Below are positions 1 to 8,381 of a stretch of 64,000 bases of DNA, one piece after another. The position numbers and the translations under genes were made by a program. The stretch comes from Chitinophaga skermanii (GTDB taxonomy: Bacteria; Bacteroidota; Bacteroidia; Chitinophagales; Chitinophagaceae), in assembly GCF_003259335.1 (NCBI RefSeq), contig NZ_QLLL01000002.1, forward strand, positions 372,001 to 436,000, in the 5' to 3' direction. The stretch's first letter is position 1, and the number at the start of each line of letters is the position of its first letter. Under the pieces are notes generated by a model. That model was not told where the DNA came from. It saw nothing but the letters and a program-made list of their open reading frames with translations, and did no database searches.

Positions 1-615
1 CGTGGCGCCGGTAGCAATTACGCGGACTTCCTCATCCATGAATGGTTGGATAAGTTTCAGTAGTGTTTTCGGGTCGAGGATGCAATCTACATCTGTATTC
101 AAAAAGTAATTAAAGTGCGCAGCATTAATGCCTGCATTAACGGCGTCGGCCTTGCTTTTACCATTGATTTTATCGATCACCAGTAACTTGGCATATGCCT
201 GGTTGGTAGATTTATAGAATGCCTTTACTGGCTGTGAGGGTATTTGTTGATAATAGGCATAAGGTACTTGCACAAGTTCGAACTCGGCGATAAGTTTCGT
301 TAATGTATCGTCGGTACTGCCATCGTTTACGATAATTACTTCGAAGCGTGGATAGTTCAACGTAAGTAGTGAACGAACGTTGTAAATAATAGTAACCCCT
401 TCATTGAATGCAGGTGCAATCACGGAAATACCCGGTGTAAGGGGGCTGGCTACGAGCGATACTTGGTCGCGCAGTACACGTTTTCGTTTATAATTGAGAA
501 CGCCTACATACGAGAGCATGGCGAGTAATGCATACAGCATGAAAATGGCTGTACAGTAAACGAACATCGCGTTTTCATATAACGATTGAAAAAATTGCCA
601 AGTAATGTTCTGCAT
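1..615 (-). CDS. Family 2 glycosyltransferase, membrane-anchored, N-terminal part
   Basis: The 205 codons visible run off the left edge. An N-terminal membrane segment (about residues 16-40) is followed by a GT-A fold start: the nucleotide-binding strand around residues 62-72 (ISVIAPAFNEG), NDGS at 97-100, KADAVN at 155-160 and the DXD-type metal site DVD at 175-177. This order is typical of processive GT2 enzymes that make exported polysaccharides, such as poly-GlcNAc synthase or hyaluronan/cellulose synthase relatives. The catalytic acid and the C-terminal membrane helices lie outside the window, so the product cannot be named. The ATG overlaps the stop of the HEAT-repeat gene by one base, which implies translational coupling in one operon with that gene and the receiver protein. 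Confidence 0.88.
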   Translation of the reverse strand, partial: MQNITWQFFQSLYENAMFVYCTAIFMLYALLAMLSYVGVLNYKRKRVLRDQVSLVASPLTPGISVIAPAFNEGVTIIYNVRSLLTLNYPRFEVIIVNDGSTDDTLTKLIAEFELVQVPYAYYQQIPSQPVKAFYKSTNQAYAKLLVIDKINGKSKADAVNAGINAAHFNYFLNTDVDCILDPKTLLKLIQPFMDEEVRVIATGAT

Positions 616-1766
616 CAATATTTTATTAAAGGATTGAGTGCATGCTGCAAATGCAAATGTTCATCGCCTGCGCTTGTATTCAATAACTTTTCTATTTCGA
701 TGCCCGCGGTAAAGCGGTGCCGCTCGATGGATTTTGCGCTGTGTTTCCGAAGGAGGAAATCGTTGGCACTAGTATGGAAAATGTATTCCAAGAAAGGTAA
801 ATATCTACCGGTGCCGATTCTTCCTATTGCTTTTAGAATCTCAATTTGTACGGGTAGCTCTTCATACGAATAACGCATCACCAATATATCTTCGGCTTCT
901 TGCGCCATAAGTTTACCGAGGCTATTCACCGCTTCTGCGCGGATGGCTACAAGTGGAGAATCCAATAAAGCGATCATGCGCGGGATAGCGTCGAACTGCA
1001 TGAAGTGGACGGCCAACTTCAAGCTGAAAGACACAACGGAAGGATGATATTGCTCGTTCATCCACTTTGCAAATGCCGGGATGGCAAGCCCTTGCCTATC
1101 TGTAATAATTTTAAATAATTCGAACTGCTCCCACGATACGAGGGGGGCATTGATATGATCGAGGAAGGAGAAGGGATGATCTTCGCTGATTTTTACGATA
1201 TAGCACCTGGCCATACCGCGTACATACCGGTTACGATGCTGGGTAAGGTGGAGGGCTTGGGATTCGTACCCACCAATTTCCATATTAAACAATTCGCCCA
1301 AGGCCCCTACTTTCTTACTCCAACTTAAAGCGTGTAAATCCCTAGCAGCATCCTTCTGTAAGCCAAGCGCGATATACAATTGGCGTAAACTCTCCGACAC
1401 ACTGCCGCTGAAATTCGATCGATATTTCTGTAACCTGTGTACTAAAATACGGCGCGCCCAACGTTTGTGTAAAGGCAAATGTTGGAACGCTGCCGTAGGT
1501 AAAAAAACAATTGTGGCAATATCTCTAACAGGTTCGCTGGAAATAATATGTTCCATAATCAACATATCAATCTGCGAACGTAAACGTTGTCCGCGCCTAC
1601 GATAATAAAAACGTATCACACGAATCATCAATATACGGAGAAACACCAATACTGTAGCCCCGATAGCGAGTAACGATACAACAATCGCTCCTTGGATGAA
1701 CACAGGTAAATCGTAGAACGATTGTGTTTGCCAGCTATACGGGAGTATGGTGTATCCTAGTTTCAT
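615..1766 (-). CDS. HEAT-repeat membrane protein
   Basis: This 383-residue protein has one strong N-terminal membrane segment (about 24-46) followed by a basic stretch and a long all-helical soluble region. The C-terminal half contains HEAT-like helical pairs, for instance around SPLVAIRAEAVNSLGKLM and the following IEILKAIGRIG. HEAT repeats serve as protein-protein scaffolds; no catalytic motif is visible. It sits between a receiver-only response regulator (4-base overlap, ATGA) and a glycosyltransferase (1-base overlap), so all three are probably made together. A plausible role is a membrane adaptor that couples the response regulator to the glycosyltransferase; this is inferred only from gene order. 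Confidence 0.8.
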   Translation of the reverse strand: MKLGYTILPYSWQTQSFYDLPVFIQGAIVVSLLAIGATVLVFLRILMIRVIRFYYRRRGQRLRSQIDMLIMEHIISSEPVRDIATIVFLPTAAFQHLPLHKRWARRILVHRLQKYRSNFSGSVSESLRQLYIALGLQKDAARDLHALSWSKKVGALGELFNMEIGGYESQALHLTQHRNRYVRGMARCYIVKISEDHPFSFLDHINAPLVSWEQFELFKIITDRQGLAIPAFAKWMNEQYHPSVVSFSLKLAVHFMQFDAIPRMIALLDSPLVAIRAEAVNSLGKLMAQEAEDILVMRYSYEELPVQIEILKAIGRIGTGRYLPFLEYIFHTSANDFLLRKHSAKSIERHRFTAGIEIEKLLNTSAGDEHLHLQHALNPLIKY

Positions 1767-2152
1767 ACAGCAGTTTTTTCTATCAGCCGGTTGACACGCA
1801 ACACGAGCTCTGATGGTACAAATGGTTTCCTCAAATAATCGTCCACCCCTAGTTCAAAACCATCTGTGATGGACGATTCATGTGTGATCGCTGAAATAAT
1901 GATTACCGGTACATTCGTGTTGGTGCTACTATTTTTAATCTTGCTCACTAATTCGAAACCATTGGCGAATGGTAACATAATGTCGGTGATCACAAGATCA
2001 TAATGATTGCCGGTTAAGGCAGTCATCGCATCTTTCCCGTTGGCAGCTAAATCAACTATATATCCTTGTTTTTTCAAAATAAGCTCGATCGTACGCAACA
2101 TCAGCGTATCGTCTTCGATTACTAAGATCTTTTTCATAATCATCTCGTTCAA
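1763..2152 (-). CDS. Receiver-only response regulator
   Basis: The 129-residue protein is a single CheY-like receiver domain. The acidic pocket is E13/D14/D15, the phospho-acceptor is D57 (VITDIMLP), the switch serine is in IIISA and the conserved lysine-proline is in YLRKPF. There is no output domain, so it must act through a partner. Two further in-frame ATG codons (residues 4 and 6) are possible starts. It is the first gene of a tight operon with the HEAT-repeat and glycosyltransferase genes, which suggests control of polysaccharide export by phosphorylation. No cognate kinase is visible next to it. Confidence 0.9.
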   Translation of the reverse strand: MNEMIMKKILVIEDDTLMLRTIELILKKQGYIVDLAANGKDAMTALTGNHYDLVITDIMLPFANGFELVSKIKNSSTNTNVPVIIISAITHESSITDGFELGVDDYLRKPFVPSELVLRVNRLIEKTAV

Positions 2153-2908
2153 GTCAGTAAATACGGGTTCGATCGGTCGTTTTAACCAATGATTACAACC
2201 AATGCGATTGAAAATTTGAGGGCAGTAAAGCGAGAGGAAATTTGTGAATTACGGTTTAAATTTAGATTAGACGAAATTACTCTCTGAAAATACTCGTTGT
2301 AAAGTCTTTACACTGCTAACGCAAGCCCAACGAGGTTTTTGGTGTATAAAGATATAATATCAATTTTTGCTATGCCAATTGTTCACTAGGGTGCATAGAT
2401 ATATGCGAAGGTTACAACAACAATAAGATCAAACTTGCAAAGCATTAAATAAATAAACACTATATCGCTTTGCTTAATTTACTAGTTCTATCTGCCGCGA
2501 AGATACGATCCCTTTTTATGCAACCCAAGAACCTTTGTTGTATATTCTATCCCTTAACTACAATTTAACAACTTTAAATAGTCCTTCCCTGGAAACAAAG
2601 CACCCATCTACGTTTGAGCACCTTTGCAAAATACATACGTAGCTAGATGCGGAATAGATGTAATAATTTTGTTAATATGATTTAATAAGGAAATATAACC
2701 AGAAAGACTACACGAAATAATATAATCATTGTTGGAAGAATAGCCTTGAGTGTTTGATTGACCTGGTTGAAGATTTGCGTAATGTGCTGTATGCATTGCA
2801 GGACAATAATTCGTGTAGTCATTTTAGTGAATGACATCTTATATTGAAATAAGTAATTACTTACCTAGTTGCCAAGTTATCTCACTACAGCACGCATAGA
2901 AATTTATC
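2153..2908. other. Intergenic region without a supported gene
   Basis: AT-rich stretch upstream of two minus-strand genes. It holds an 11-bp inverted repeat (2706-2716 GACTACACGAA against 2810-2820 TTCGTGTAGTC) about 90 bp apart, and a 62-codon minus-strand reading frame (2608-2796) with no recognisable features. No tRNA, riboswitch or good promoter was seen. Confidence 0.5.
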
Positions 2909-3583
2909 TTAATTGAACAAGTTCGATTCCCCTCCTAGTTTCTCGCGGTAGTAGGCAATTTTGAAAGCTTGTACAGGGCTTTTCTCGCTATTGAAACGCT
3001 CTTGATGTTGCAAGAATGCTTTGGTTTTGGTAATACTCCTATTGGCTACACCTGATGGGGAGTACAAAACGGTGAGCTTTACGGGGCGACCAAATATGGC
3101 TGGGTCGGCCACCCAGCACCTATTTTCGCGCATGCTAGCGGGGATTTTCACTTGTAAAATATTTTCCATGAATATTTTACAGGCGTTGTTTTTGCCGAAG
3201 CCGCTGGTGAATAGCACTTCGTTAATTTGACTGTTCTGGATAGTAGAGATGAGGCCGGTGTTGAATTGAAGGGGCACGAGGTCTTCATCGAGGGCGGTTA
3301 CTTTGCCATTAACGGGGATGCGTTCACATTGTAATAAAACATCACTCATGGCTATTTTGCGCTTTTCTAGGAAAGCGATAATGGCTTGTAGATTGTTGTA
3401 GGCAGGTAATTCCCCCGGAAAGGCGGCGGCTATTAAGCGCCAGATCGACATTGATTTGCCATAGAAGAAGGGTAATGGGAAATGTTGGTGATCGTGCGGG
3501 TGAATGGTGCCTAGCACTAGCTTTTCGGATGAGGGAGCAACGGGGTATTGGTGTATATATTGATGTTCCGTGATAATCGCCAT
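2909..3583 (-). CDS. Uracil-DNA glycosylase superfamily protein
   Basis: The 224-residue protein begins with a strand and loop (LVLGTIHPH, 22-30) followed by FFYGK and a tryptophan (39-48). This matches the pattern 'LxLGS/T ... YYGxxxNxFW' of MUG/deoxyinosine-type DNA glycosylases, which excise deaminated bases from DNA. The usual GNP(R/Q)N part is altered to GKSMS, so substrate specificity is uncertain and a divergent non-catalytic relative cannot be excluded. I chose the ATG at 3583 because the upstream in-frame start (3607) is GTG and adds eight residues without similarity. It stands alone, divergent from the thioredoxin-fold gene. Confidence 0.6.
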   Translation of the reverse strand: MAIITEHQYIHQYPVAPSSEKLVLGTIHPHDHQHFPLPFFYGKSMSIWRLIAAAFPGELPAYNNLQAIIAFLEKRKIAMSDVLLQCERIPVNGKVTALDEDLVPLQFNTGLISTIQNSQINEVLFTSGFGKNNACKIFMENILQVKIPASMRENRCWVADPAIFGRPVKLTVLYSPSGVANRSITKTKAFLQHQERFNSEKSPVQAFKIAYYREKLGGESNLFN

Positions 3584-3673
3584 AATCAATCGCCTACAAG
3601 TTTTCACAAAAATACCATTATTCTCGTTTATAAACCGTTAAACAAAATATCACTAAAATTCCCCCCAGCAACT

Positions 3674-3681
3674 TATCTTTA
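3674..3681 (+). promoter_or_regulatory. Candidate Bacteroidota -7 element (TATCTTTA)
   Basis: TATCTTTA matches TAnnTTTG at all but the last base and lies 30 bases before the ATG at 3712. No clear -33 TTTG is present, so support is modest. Confidence 0.35.
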
Positions 3682-3711
3682 CGGGTAATAAATCATAAAC
3701 CACCACCAACC

Positions 3712-4950
3712 ATGACAACTTTTAGCAAGCTAATTCTTGCTTGCGCGTTCGTATTCGCCTTTTCCGGCCTACATGCGCAAGAAACGCAATTCCTACAAGG
3801 CAAATTTTCCGAAGCCTTAGCAAAAGCCAAAGCCACTAATAAACCCATCTTTGTAGACCTTTATTTCGAAGGTTGTATGCCATGTAAAAAAATGGACCAA
3901 GAAACTTTCAAAGATGAAAAAGTTTCCAACTACTTCAATGAAAACTACGTTTGTTACAAAGTAGATATTTTCAAAGAAGAAGATGGTAAAGTTCTTTGTC
4001 GCAAATTTGCTGTAAGTGGCTTCCCTACTTATCTTTTCTTAACACCGAGTGGTCAATTCGTAGAAGGCTCCAGCGGTTTTACCGGTGCTGATCGTTTCTT
4101 GCCATTAATGCAAGCTTCGAAAGCATTGGCCGATAAAAACCAAACGCGCCAGTTCTCCGCGAAACTCGATGAGAGCTACCCTGCTTTCTATTCCGACGGT
4201 TACTTAAACCCGAAAAGCGGTATCGACACAAAAGCGGCGATCGCTACGTATGCTGCAGAAACGAACAAGTACACAGCAGAAGTAAACTTCGTAGTACAAT
4301 CACGTTACTTCAACAGCATGCCAACCAACATCAAAGAAGCTTATTTCGCTAACATTCACACGAATGCGAAAAACTTCAATGCTAAAACAGTCGCTAATTG
4401 CATTTATAACTACTGTAAAGTTAAAGCCGAAGGCTTTGCCGCGAAAAACGACCAAGCAGGTTTCGATGCCATGATTAAACATGTTCGTCCTGTTTTCACA
4501 GAGCATGATTGGGCTATTTTCGGTAAAATTATGTACGATGGTTATTACACGAAATTGAACAATACGGCTGCTTATATCGATTACGTAGGTGCAAGTTCTT
4601 TTTACGATATTATAGATAAAGCCAACATTGTATTCGAAATGTTACCCAAATTGAAAGACAACGCTGCCTTAGCTACGAAAATGGGCGCTTGGTTCAATGA
4701 TAAAGAAATCAATGCGGTACCTTACAAATATTCAATTGCGAATGTTTTTTACGCGGCTAGCATTGCAGAATACTATGCGAAAAACCAAGCAAAAGCATTA
4801 TCTTATGGTAGAAATGCAGCGGAATCGGCTGCTGCCAACAAAGCGCCTAATTTAAAAAACATAGAAGATTTCTATAAAGCATTGCAAAATAACCAGCAGG
4901 ATTACGTGGTAACACCTGCTCATGCTATTAAGCCAATGATTATGAACTAA
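3712..4950 (+). CDS. Exported thioredoxin-fold protein
   Basis: The 412-residue protein has a signal peptide (about 1-22, ending GLHAQ). An N-terminal thioredoxin domain follows, with the redox pair C55-M-P-C58 in the context FEGCMPCKKMDQETF and the cis-proline region FPTY; this fits the thioredoxin_7/DsbD-gamma-like group. Residues about 150-412 form a helical region I do not recognise. The likely role is a periplasmic disulfide reductase or thiol-disulfide carrier. It is followed by a good terminator and then by a second thioredoxin-fold protein (TlpA-like), and both lie next to a SusCD operon. Confidence 0.82.
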   Translation: MTTFSKLILACAFVFAFSGLHAQETQFLQGKFSEALAKAKATNKPIFVDLYFEGCMPCKKMDQETFKDEKVSNYFNENYVCYKVDIFKEEDGKVLCRKFAVSGFPTYLFLTPSGQFVEGSSGFTGADRFLPLMQASKALADKNQTRQFSAKLDESYPAFYSDGYLNPKSGIDTKAAIATYAAETNKYTAEVNFVVQSRYFNSMPTNIKEAYFANIHTNAKNFNAKTVANCIYNYCKVKAEGFAAKNDQAGFDAMIKHVRPVFTEHDWAIFGKIMYDGYYTKLNNTAAYIDYVGASSFYDIIDKANIVFEMLPKLKDNAALATKMGAWFNDKEINAVPYKYSIANVFYAASIAEYYAKNQAKALSYGRNAAESAAANKAPNLKNIEDFYKALQNNQQDYVVTPAHAIKPMIMN

Positions 4951-4958
4951 TTCATCCT

Positions 4959-4989
4959 GCACCTCGCTACAGCGGGGTGCCGTTTTTCT
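4959..4989 (+). terminator. Rho-independent terminator after the thioredoxin-fold gene
   Basis: A 9-bp stem (GCACCTCGC / GCGGGGTGC, one G-U pair) with loop TACA is followed by CGTTTTTCTT. Confidence 0.75.
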
Positions 4990-5009
4990 TATTCCTAACA
5001 TTTACCAGT

Positions 5010-6176
5010 ATGCTTAAAACAACCATTCTAGGCACATTTTTGACGGCCATGGCTATTGGTGCATATGCACAAGACAGCCTAACCGTGCAAGCGAATTTAA
5101 AAGGCTTGAAAGGTGGTACCTTAATCATTTCCTACCCAGGTGCTCCTAAAGGAGGCCAAACGATTGAGGCTACATCCGACAAGGTTTCTTTCAAATTACC
5201 TAAACGCGAAGAGTATTACGCTGTTTCAGCCCGTAATTCAAATTATGCAACGCGTACTTATGTGAATTATAAGAATGATACTATTCGCACACCAACAGGC
5301 TTTTTCGAGTTTCTTGCGAAAGAAAAGGATTTAAAAATCGAAAGCGCTACGTTGAGTTACGAAGACTATTATGCAACCGGCGATGATACTAACAATGACT
5401 ATTCAGCATTGAAGAAATCACTCGCTGCTAATAGGGCAAAGCGTGATGCATTAAGTACACAGTATGCTCAAACAGATCCTGCCACCAACAAGGAATTGCT
5501 GGAAAGCTTGGGTAAACAAATGTCGGCTTTAAGTGGAGAGCGTTCTAAAGCGGAATACACTTACATCAAAACCCATCCAGGTAATTATTTGAGTGTGTAT
5601 TTATTGAGCAAGATGCCGTATTATTTTTCAACGCATCGTTATCAAGAAACTTATAACAACTTAGCGGCTACCTACAAAACAACAGCAGCAGCAAAGAGTA
5701 TCGAAAAAATTATTGCTGATAATGCGTTCATGAAAAATGGGGATGTTACCACTAACTTCATCAAAACTGGCTTGGATGGCAAACCGGTTGATTTAGCGCA
5801 ATATAAAGGTAAAGTAGTGATCCTGGATTTCTGGGGAAGCTGGTGTGGCCCTTGCCGTGCTAGTCACCCGCATTTGAAAGAGATATATGAGAAGTACCAT
5901 GCAAAAGGGCTTGAAATTATTGGTATTGCTGCTGAACGTAGTAAAACACCTGAAGATAACCAAGCTGCATGGCGCAAAGCAATTGAGGAAGATGGCATCC
6001 ATTGGGTGCATGTTTTAAACAACGATCCACAAGGTATCGATGTTGTAAAGACCTACGGCGTACGTGCTTTCCCAACGAAGATTGTACTCGACCGTGAAGG
6101 CAAAGTAATTATGCGTATGACTTCTGCAGCTGCCGGTGATGAATTAGATGAAATTCTAGCTGGTCAACTTAAGTAG
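5010..6176 (+). CDS. TlpA-family thiol-disulfide oxidoreductase
   Basis: The 388-residue protein has a signal peptide (MLKTTILGTFLTAMAIGAYAQ). An N-terminal beta-rich region resembling DUF4369 (about 22-125) is followed by a helical linker and a C-terminal TlpA/AhpC-type thioredoxin domain. The redox pair is C279-G-P-C282 in GSWCGPCRASHP, with the cis-proline in the AFPTK segment. Such proteins reduce disulfides in the periplasm and commonly neighbour SusCD loci in Bacteroidota. The ATG at 5010 is preferred; a GTG 33 bases upstream lies inside the previous gene's terminator hairpin. A strong terminator follows the gene. Confidence 0.9.
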   Translation: MLKTTILGTFLTAMAIGAYAQDSLTVQANLKGLKGGTLIISYPGAPKGGQTIEATSDKVSFKLPKREEYYAVSARNSNYATRTYVNYKNDTIRTPTGFFEFLAKEKDLKIESATLSYEDYYATGDDTNNDYSALKKSLAANRAKRDALSTQYAQTDPATNKELLESLGKQMSALSGERSKAEYTYIKTHPGNYLSVYLLSKMPYYFSTHRYQETYNNLAATYKTTAAAKSIEKIIADNAFMKNGDVTTNFIKTGLDGKPVDLAQYKGKVVILDFWGSWCGPCRASHPHLKEIYEKYHAKGLEIIGIAAERSKTPEDNQAAWRKAIEEDGIHWVHVLNNDPQGIDVVKTYGVRAFPTKIVLDREGKVIMRMTSAAAGDELDEILAGQLK

Positions 6177-6197
6177 TTTTCATATCCCACGACAGAG

Positions 6198-6228
6198 CGG
6201 TCATTCATTTTTGGATGACCGTTTTTTT
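6198..6228 (+). terminator. Rho-independent terminator after the TlpA-like gene
   Basis: Stem CGGTCATTC / GGATGACCG (one G-U pair) with a short T-rich loop, followed by seven T. Confidence 0.8.
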
Positions 6229-6360
6229 GCTCCAATAGTAACCCTCCCCCATGGTTACTACTACAGCCCAAAGCCAGCTAAAGGTTACAAACAACATGTC
6301 AAAGAACTGGTAAAACGTTGTTACACCCCGAAATTACCGCAAGCCTTTGCAATTACAAAA

Positions 6361-6480
6361 CGACGTGCCGGAAAATGCCGCTTTTAACCGCTTTTGACCG
6401 GTTTCTGCCGGAATATGCCGCTTTATGCCGCTTTATGCCGGAATGTGCCGGAATGTGCCGGTTTTTGCCGCTTTTTACAA
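6361..6480 (+). repeat. Exact 10-bp-period degenerate array (TGCCG unit)
   Basis: About twelve consecutive 10-base units end in GCCG or ACCG with no indel. Each has G or C after CCG, then an A/T-rich stretch, then usually TG. Three unit types occur: CCG-G-AA.., CCG-G-TTT and CCG-C-TTT; C is never followed by A. The array lies between the 3' ends of the TlpA-like gene and the PKD-like lipoprotein gene. A second array of the same family is at 61432-61520. Period 10 breaks the triplet frame, so it is not coding. Confidence 0.9.
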
Positions 6481-6572
6481 GGTAAAGCCAAGGAATTGTA
6501 AGGTGGGTGTTGGCTGAATGTCGACAAAAAGCTTAGGTAAGCTCAGTAAAATGGGCGAAAAACAAGGAAAAA

Positions 6573-6660
6573 GTCGACAAAATGTCGGCTTTTAGTCGGT
6601 AGCCCCCTTGAAAACACTGGGGGTTTGTCGGTGAAATGTCGGTGGAGAGTCGGTGAAAAA
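6573..6660 (+). repeat. 11-bp-period degenerate array (GTCGG unit)
   Basis: GTCGG or GTCGA starts at 6573, 6584, 6595, 6627, 6638 and 6649, giving spacings 11, 11, 32, 11, 11. An isolated GTCGAC lies at 6520. The 32-base gap contains a CCCCC/GGGGG hairpin (6601-6625). It sits in the same convergent intergenic region as the 10-bp array but has a different core and period. Confidence 0.8.
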
Positions 6661-6784
6661 TGATAAAAGTGTTGATTTTACAGGGGTTCTTTGTGGAGAT
6701 CATTCGAAGTGATTGAGTAACAATACACTTTTAAGAGGGAAAAATACAGGTTGGCTATGAGAGAGGGTTTACACAAACGTCATA

Positions 6785-6817
6785 TAAAATAGAGGCCCGC
6801 ATGGCAAGCATGCGGGC
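6785..6817 (-). terminator. Terminator for the SusCD operon
   Basis: A perfect 9-bp stem (GCCCGCATG / CATGCGGGC, 6795-6817) with a 5-base loop; on the minus strand it is followed by a moderately T-rich stretch (CTCTATTTTA). It lies 47 bases beyond the PKD-like gene stop. Confidence 0.55.
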
Positions 6818-6863
6818 AATTATTTACTCAGATAAATACACCAAGTGCAAAATGATTGTGTGC

Positions 6864-8357
6864 TTATTGTGGTTTATAAGCTACGCTTATGATTTTACCA
6901 AAGCCATTATTAGAAACGATTAATTTTAAAGGATCAGAAAACTGCGGCACTGTGAAGCGCTCCCAAGTACCACACGATTCTGCAGGCAAGCTTGGATCGT
7001 ATGTAGCAATACCTAAACTACCTCTTACAAAAGTTTCTTGGAATGCCATGAAAGAAATTTTCTTGTTGCCATAATCTTTTGCAACGTAGGAAGCATAAGT
7101 ACTGATATCGTATTTGTACACTTTACTACCTACGTTATAGAACACGAAACCGTAGTTATCATCAATGCAAAAGTTCTCGCCCTTTTCAATATCAATACCC
7201 TTCATTTCTTCCCAATAAGTTTTCCTAATATTTGCGCCAGTGGTTGATATACGCAATAAATGGAGTTTTTTAGTTGTTTTATTTTCCATGATAGCGAATG
7301 CTTCACCACCACCGAAATGGCTTCTAACCATGTAACGCAAATTGTAATTACGATCTTGGTAAGAGAAAGTACTATCTGCAGCATCGGTTGGCATCGACAC
7401 ACAGTTTACGGCACCTACAATATGGCGAACAAATCGATGATTTGTTTCATCATACAAGATACTTGGTTCGCTGCTACTACCACTGATTGAAATGTATTTA
7501 GATGCTTTAAACGTATAAGGTTCTGTAGAAATTTTATTGATGGGCACACCGTACCTAACACTCCTAGAATAGTTGTAATAATAGATATTCGTGTCTTCCT
7601 TCATGTACGAAACTGTTTGAATTTTTGAACGTACCCAATCCGGTGCAAAGTTATCTTTGATATCACCAGAAACTTCATAACGAATATTATTCAAAGCATT
7701 CCATTGCATGGTTTCACAGTCAATACGCTGGGTTGTTTGACTTGTTCCCACATGGATGCCGTAGTAGATTTTTGTGCTATTATTTTGTAAGCAATAGCAG
7801 CTTACAAATTTCGGTGATCCTTGCAAGGTAACGCCTGATTGTAGTTTATCAAGCACGTCATAGTATAACCTAGCAGAAGAATCGTTTCCTGCAACCATAT
7901 CCAAGCGGGCTTGACCATTTATATCCGACAATAACATCCAACCTACGGAAAAATCACTTGTGATTTTCAAATTCCATTTGTTGTACACGGCGTAGTTGGT
8001 GCGCTTATCGGTGATTTTTAGATAGAGTGCATAATCGCCGGTTAATAGCCCTATTGGGAAGCGTAAATCGCGACCACCACCTAAATCCTTTCTTTTTCCT
8101 GTGATAGCTGTTAAACTACCTGTAAAAGCGTAATATTCGAAGGTATAGTTAGCTGTATCGACTAGCGGTTTTCCATCCATTAAAATCTCTGGATCGATTT
8201 TCAAGGTATCTCCTACTTTGGCAGAGAAGCGGTCTACAGGCAGCACTACCGTCAGTTTTTCAGGATCGGTATAATCGTAATTCCCTTTGTCTTTATAACA
8301 AGCTGTGAGCATAGCACTGGCTACAACGGCTATCATCACAAATATTTTCTTATACAT
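6864..8357 (-). CDS. PKD-like family lipoprotein (SusCD accessory)
   Basis: The 497-residue protein has a lipoprotein signal with lipobox LTAC (C20). An Ig/PKD-like beta domain (about 35-135, including VGDTLKIDPEI and YALYLKITDK) is followed by a large beta-rich C-terminal region resembling a propeller. This matches the PKD-like lipoproteins found as the last gene of SusC-SusD-DUF4843 loci. It is presumably a surface lipoprotein that binds or processes the transported ligand; the ligand is not evident. It is 24 bases downstream of the DUF4843 gene, with a hairpin terminator beyond it. Confidence 0.82.
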   Translation of the reverse strand: MYKKIFVMIAVVASAMLTACYKDKGNYDYTDPEKLTVVLPVDRFSAKVGDTLKIDPEILMDGKPLVDTANYTFEYYAFTGSLTAITGKRKDLGGGRDLRFPIGLLTGDYALYLKITDKRTNYAVYNKWNLKITSDFSVGWMLLSDINGQARLDMVAGNDSSARLYYDVLDKLQSGVTLQGSPKFVSCYCLQNNSTKIYYGIHVGTSQTTQRIDCETMQWNALNNIRYEVSGDIKDNFAPDWVRSKIQTVSYMKEDTNIYYYNYSRSVRYGVPINKISTEPYTFKASKYISISGSSSEPSILYDETNHRFVRHIVGAVNCVSMPTDAADSTFSYQDRNYNLRYMVRSHFGGGEAFAIMENKTTKKLHLLRISTTGANIRKTYWEEMKGIDIEKGENFCIDDNYGFVFYNVGSKVYKYDISTYASYVAKDYGNKKISFMAFQETFVRGSLGIATYDPSLPAESCGTWERFTVPQFSDPLKLIVSNNGFGKIISVAYKPQ

Positions 8358-8381
8358 ACTGTTTGGTTGAATTGATTGGCA

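Noticed and set aside
2608..2796. 62-codon minus-strand reading frame starting MHTAHYANLQ
   Set aside because: AT-rich region, no family resemblance, no start-site signal, composition unlike neighbouring proteins.
2924..2934. GTTCGATTCCC, resembling a tRNA T-loop
   Set aside because: It is inside the 3' end of the DNA-glycosylase-like gene and no acceptor, D or anticodon arm is found around it.
4977..5009. GTG start for the TlpA-like gene
   Set aside because: It lies within the terminator hairpin of the previous gene and would put hydrophobic sequence before a normal signal peptide.
6361..6660. CRISPR or coding interpretation of the short arrays
   Set aside because: Units of 10-11 bp without spacers do not fit CRISPR; a period of 10 or 11 breaks the triplet frame, and no long frame crosses them.
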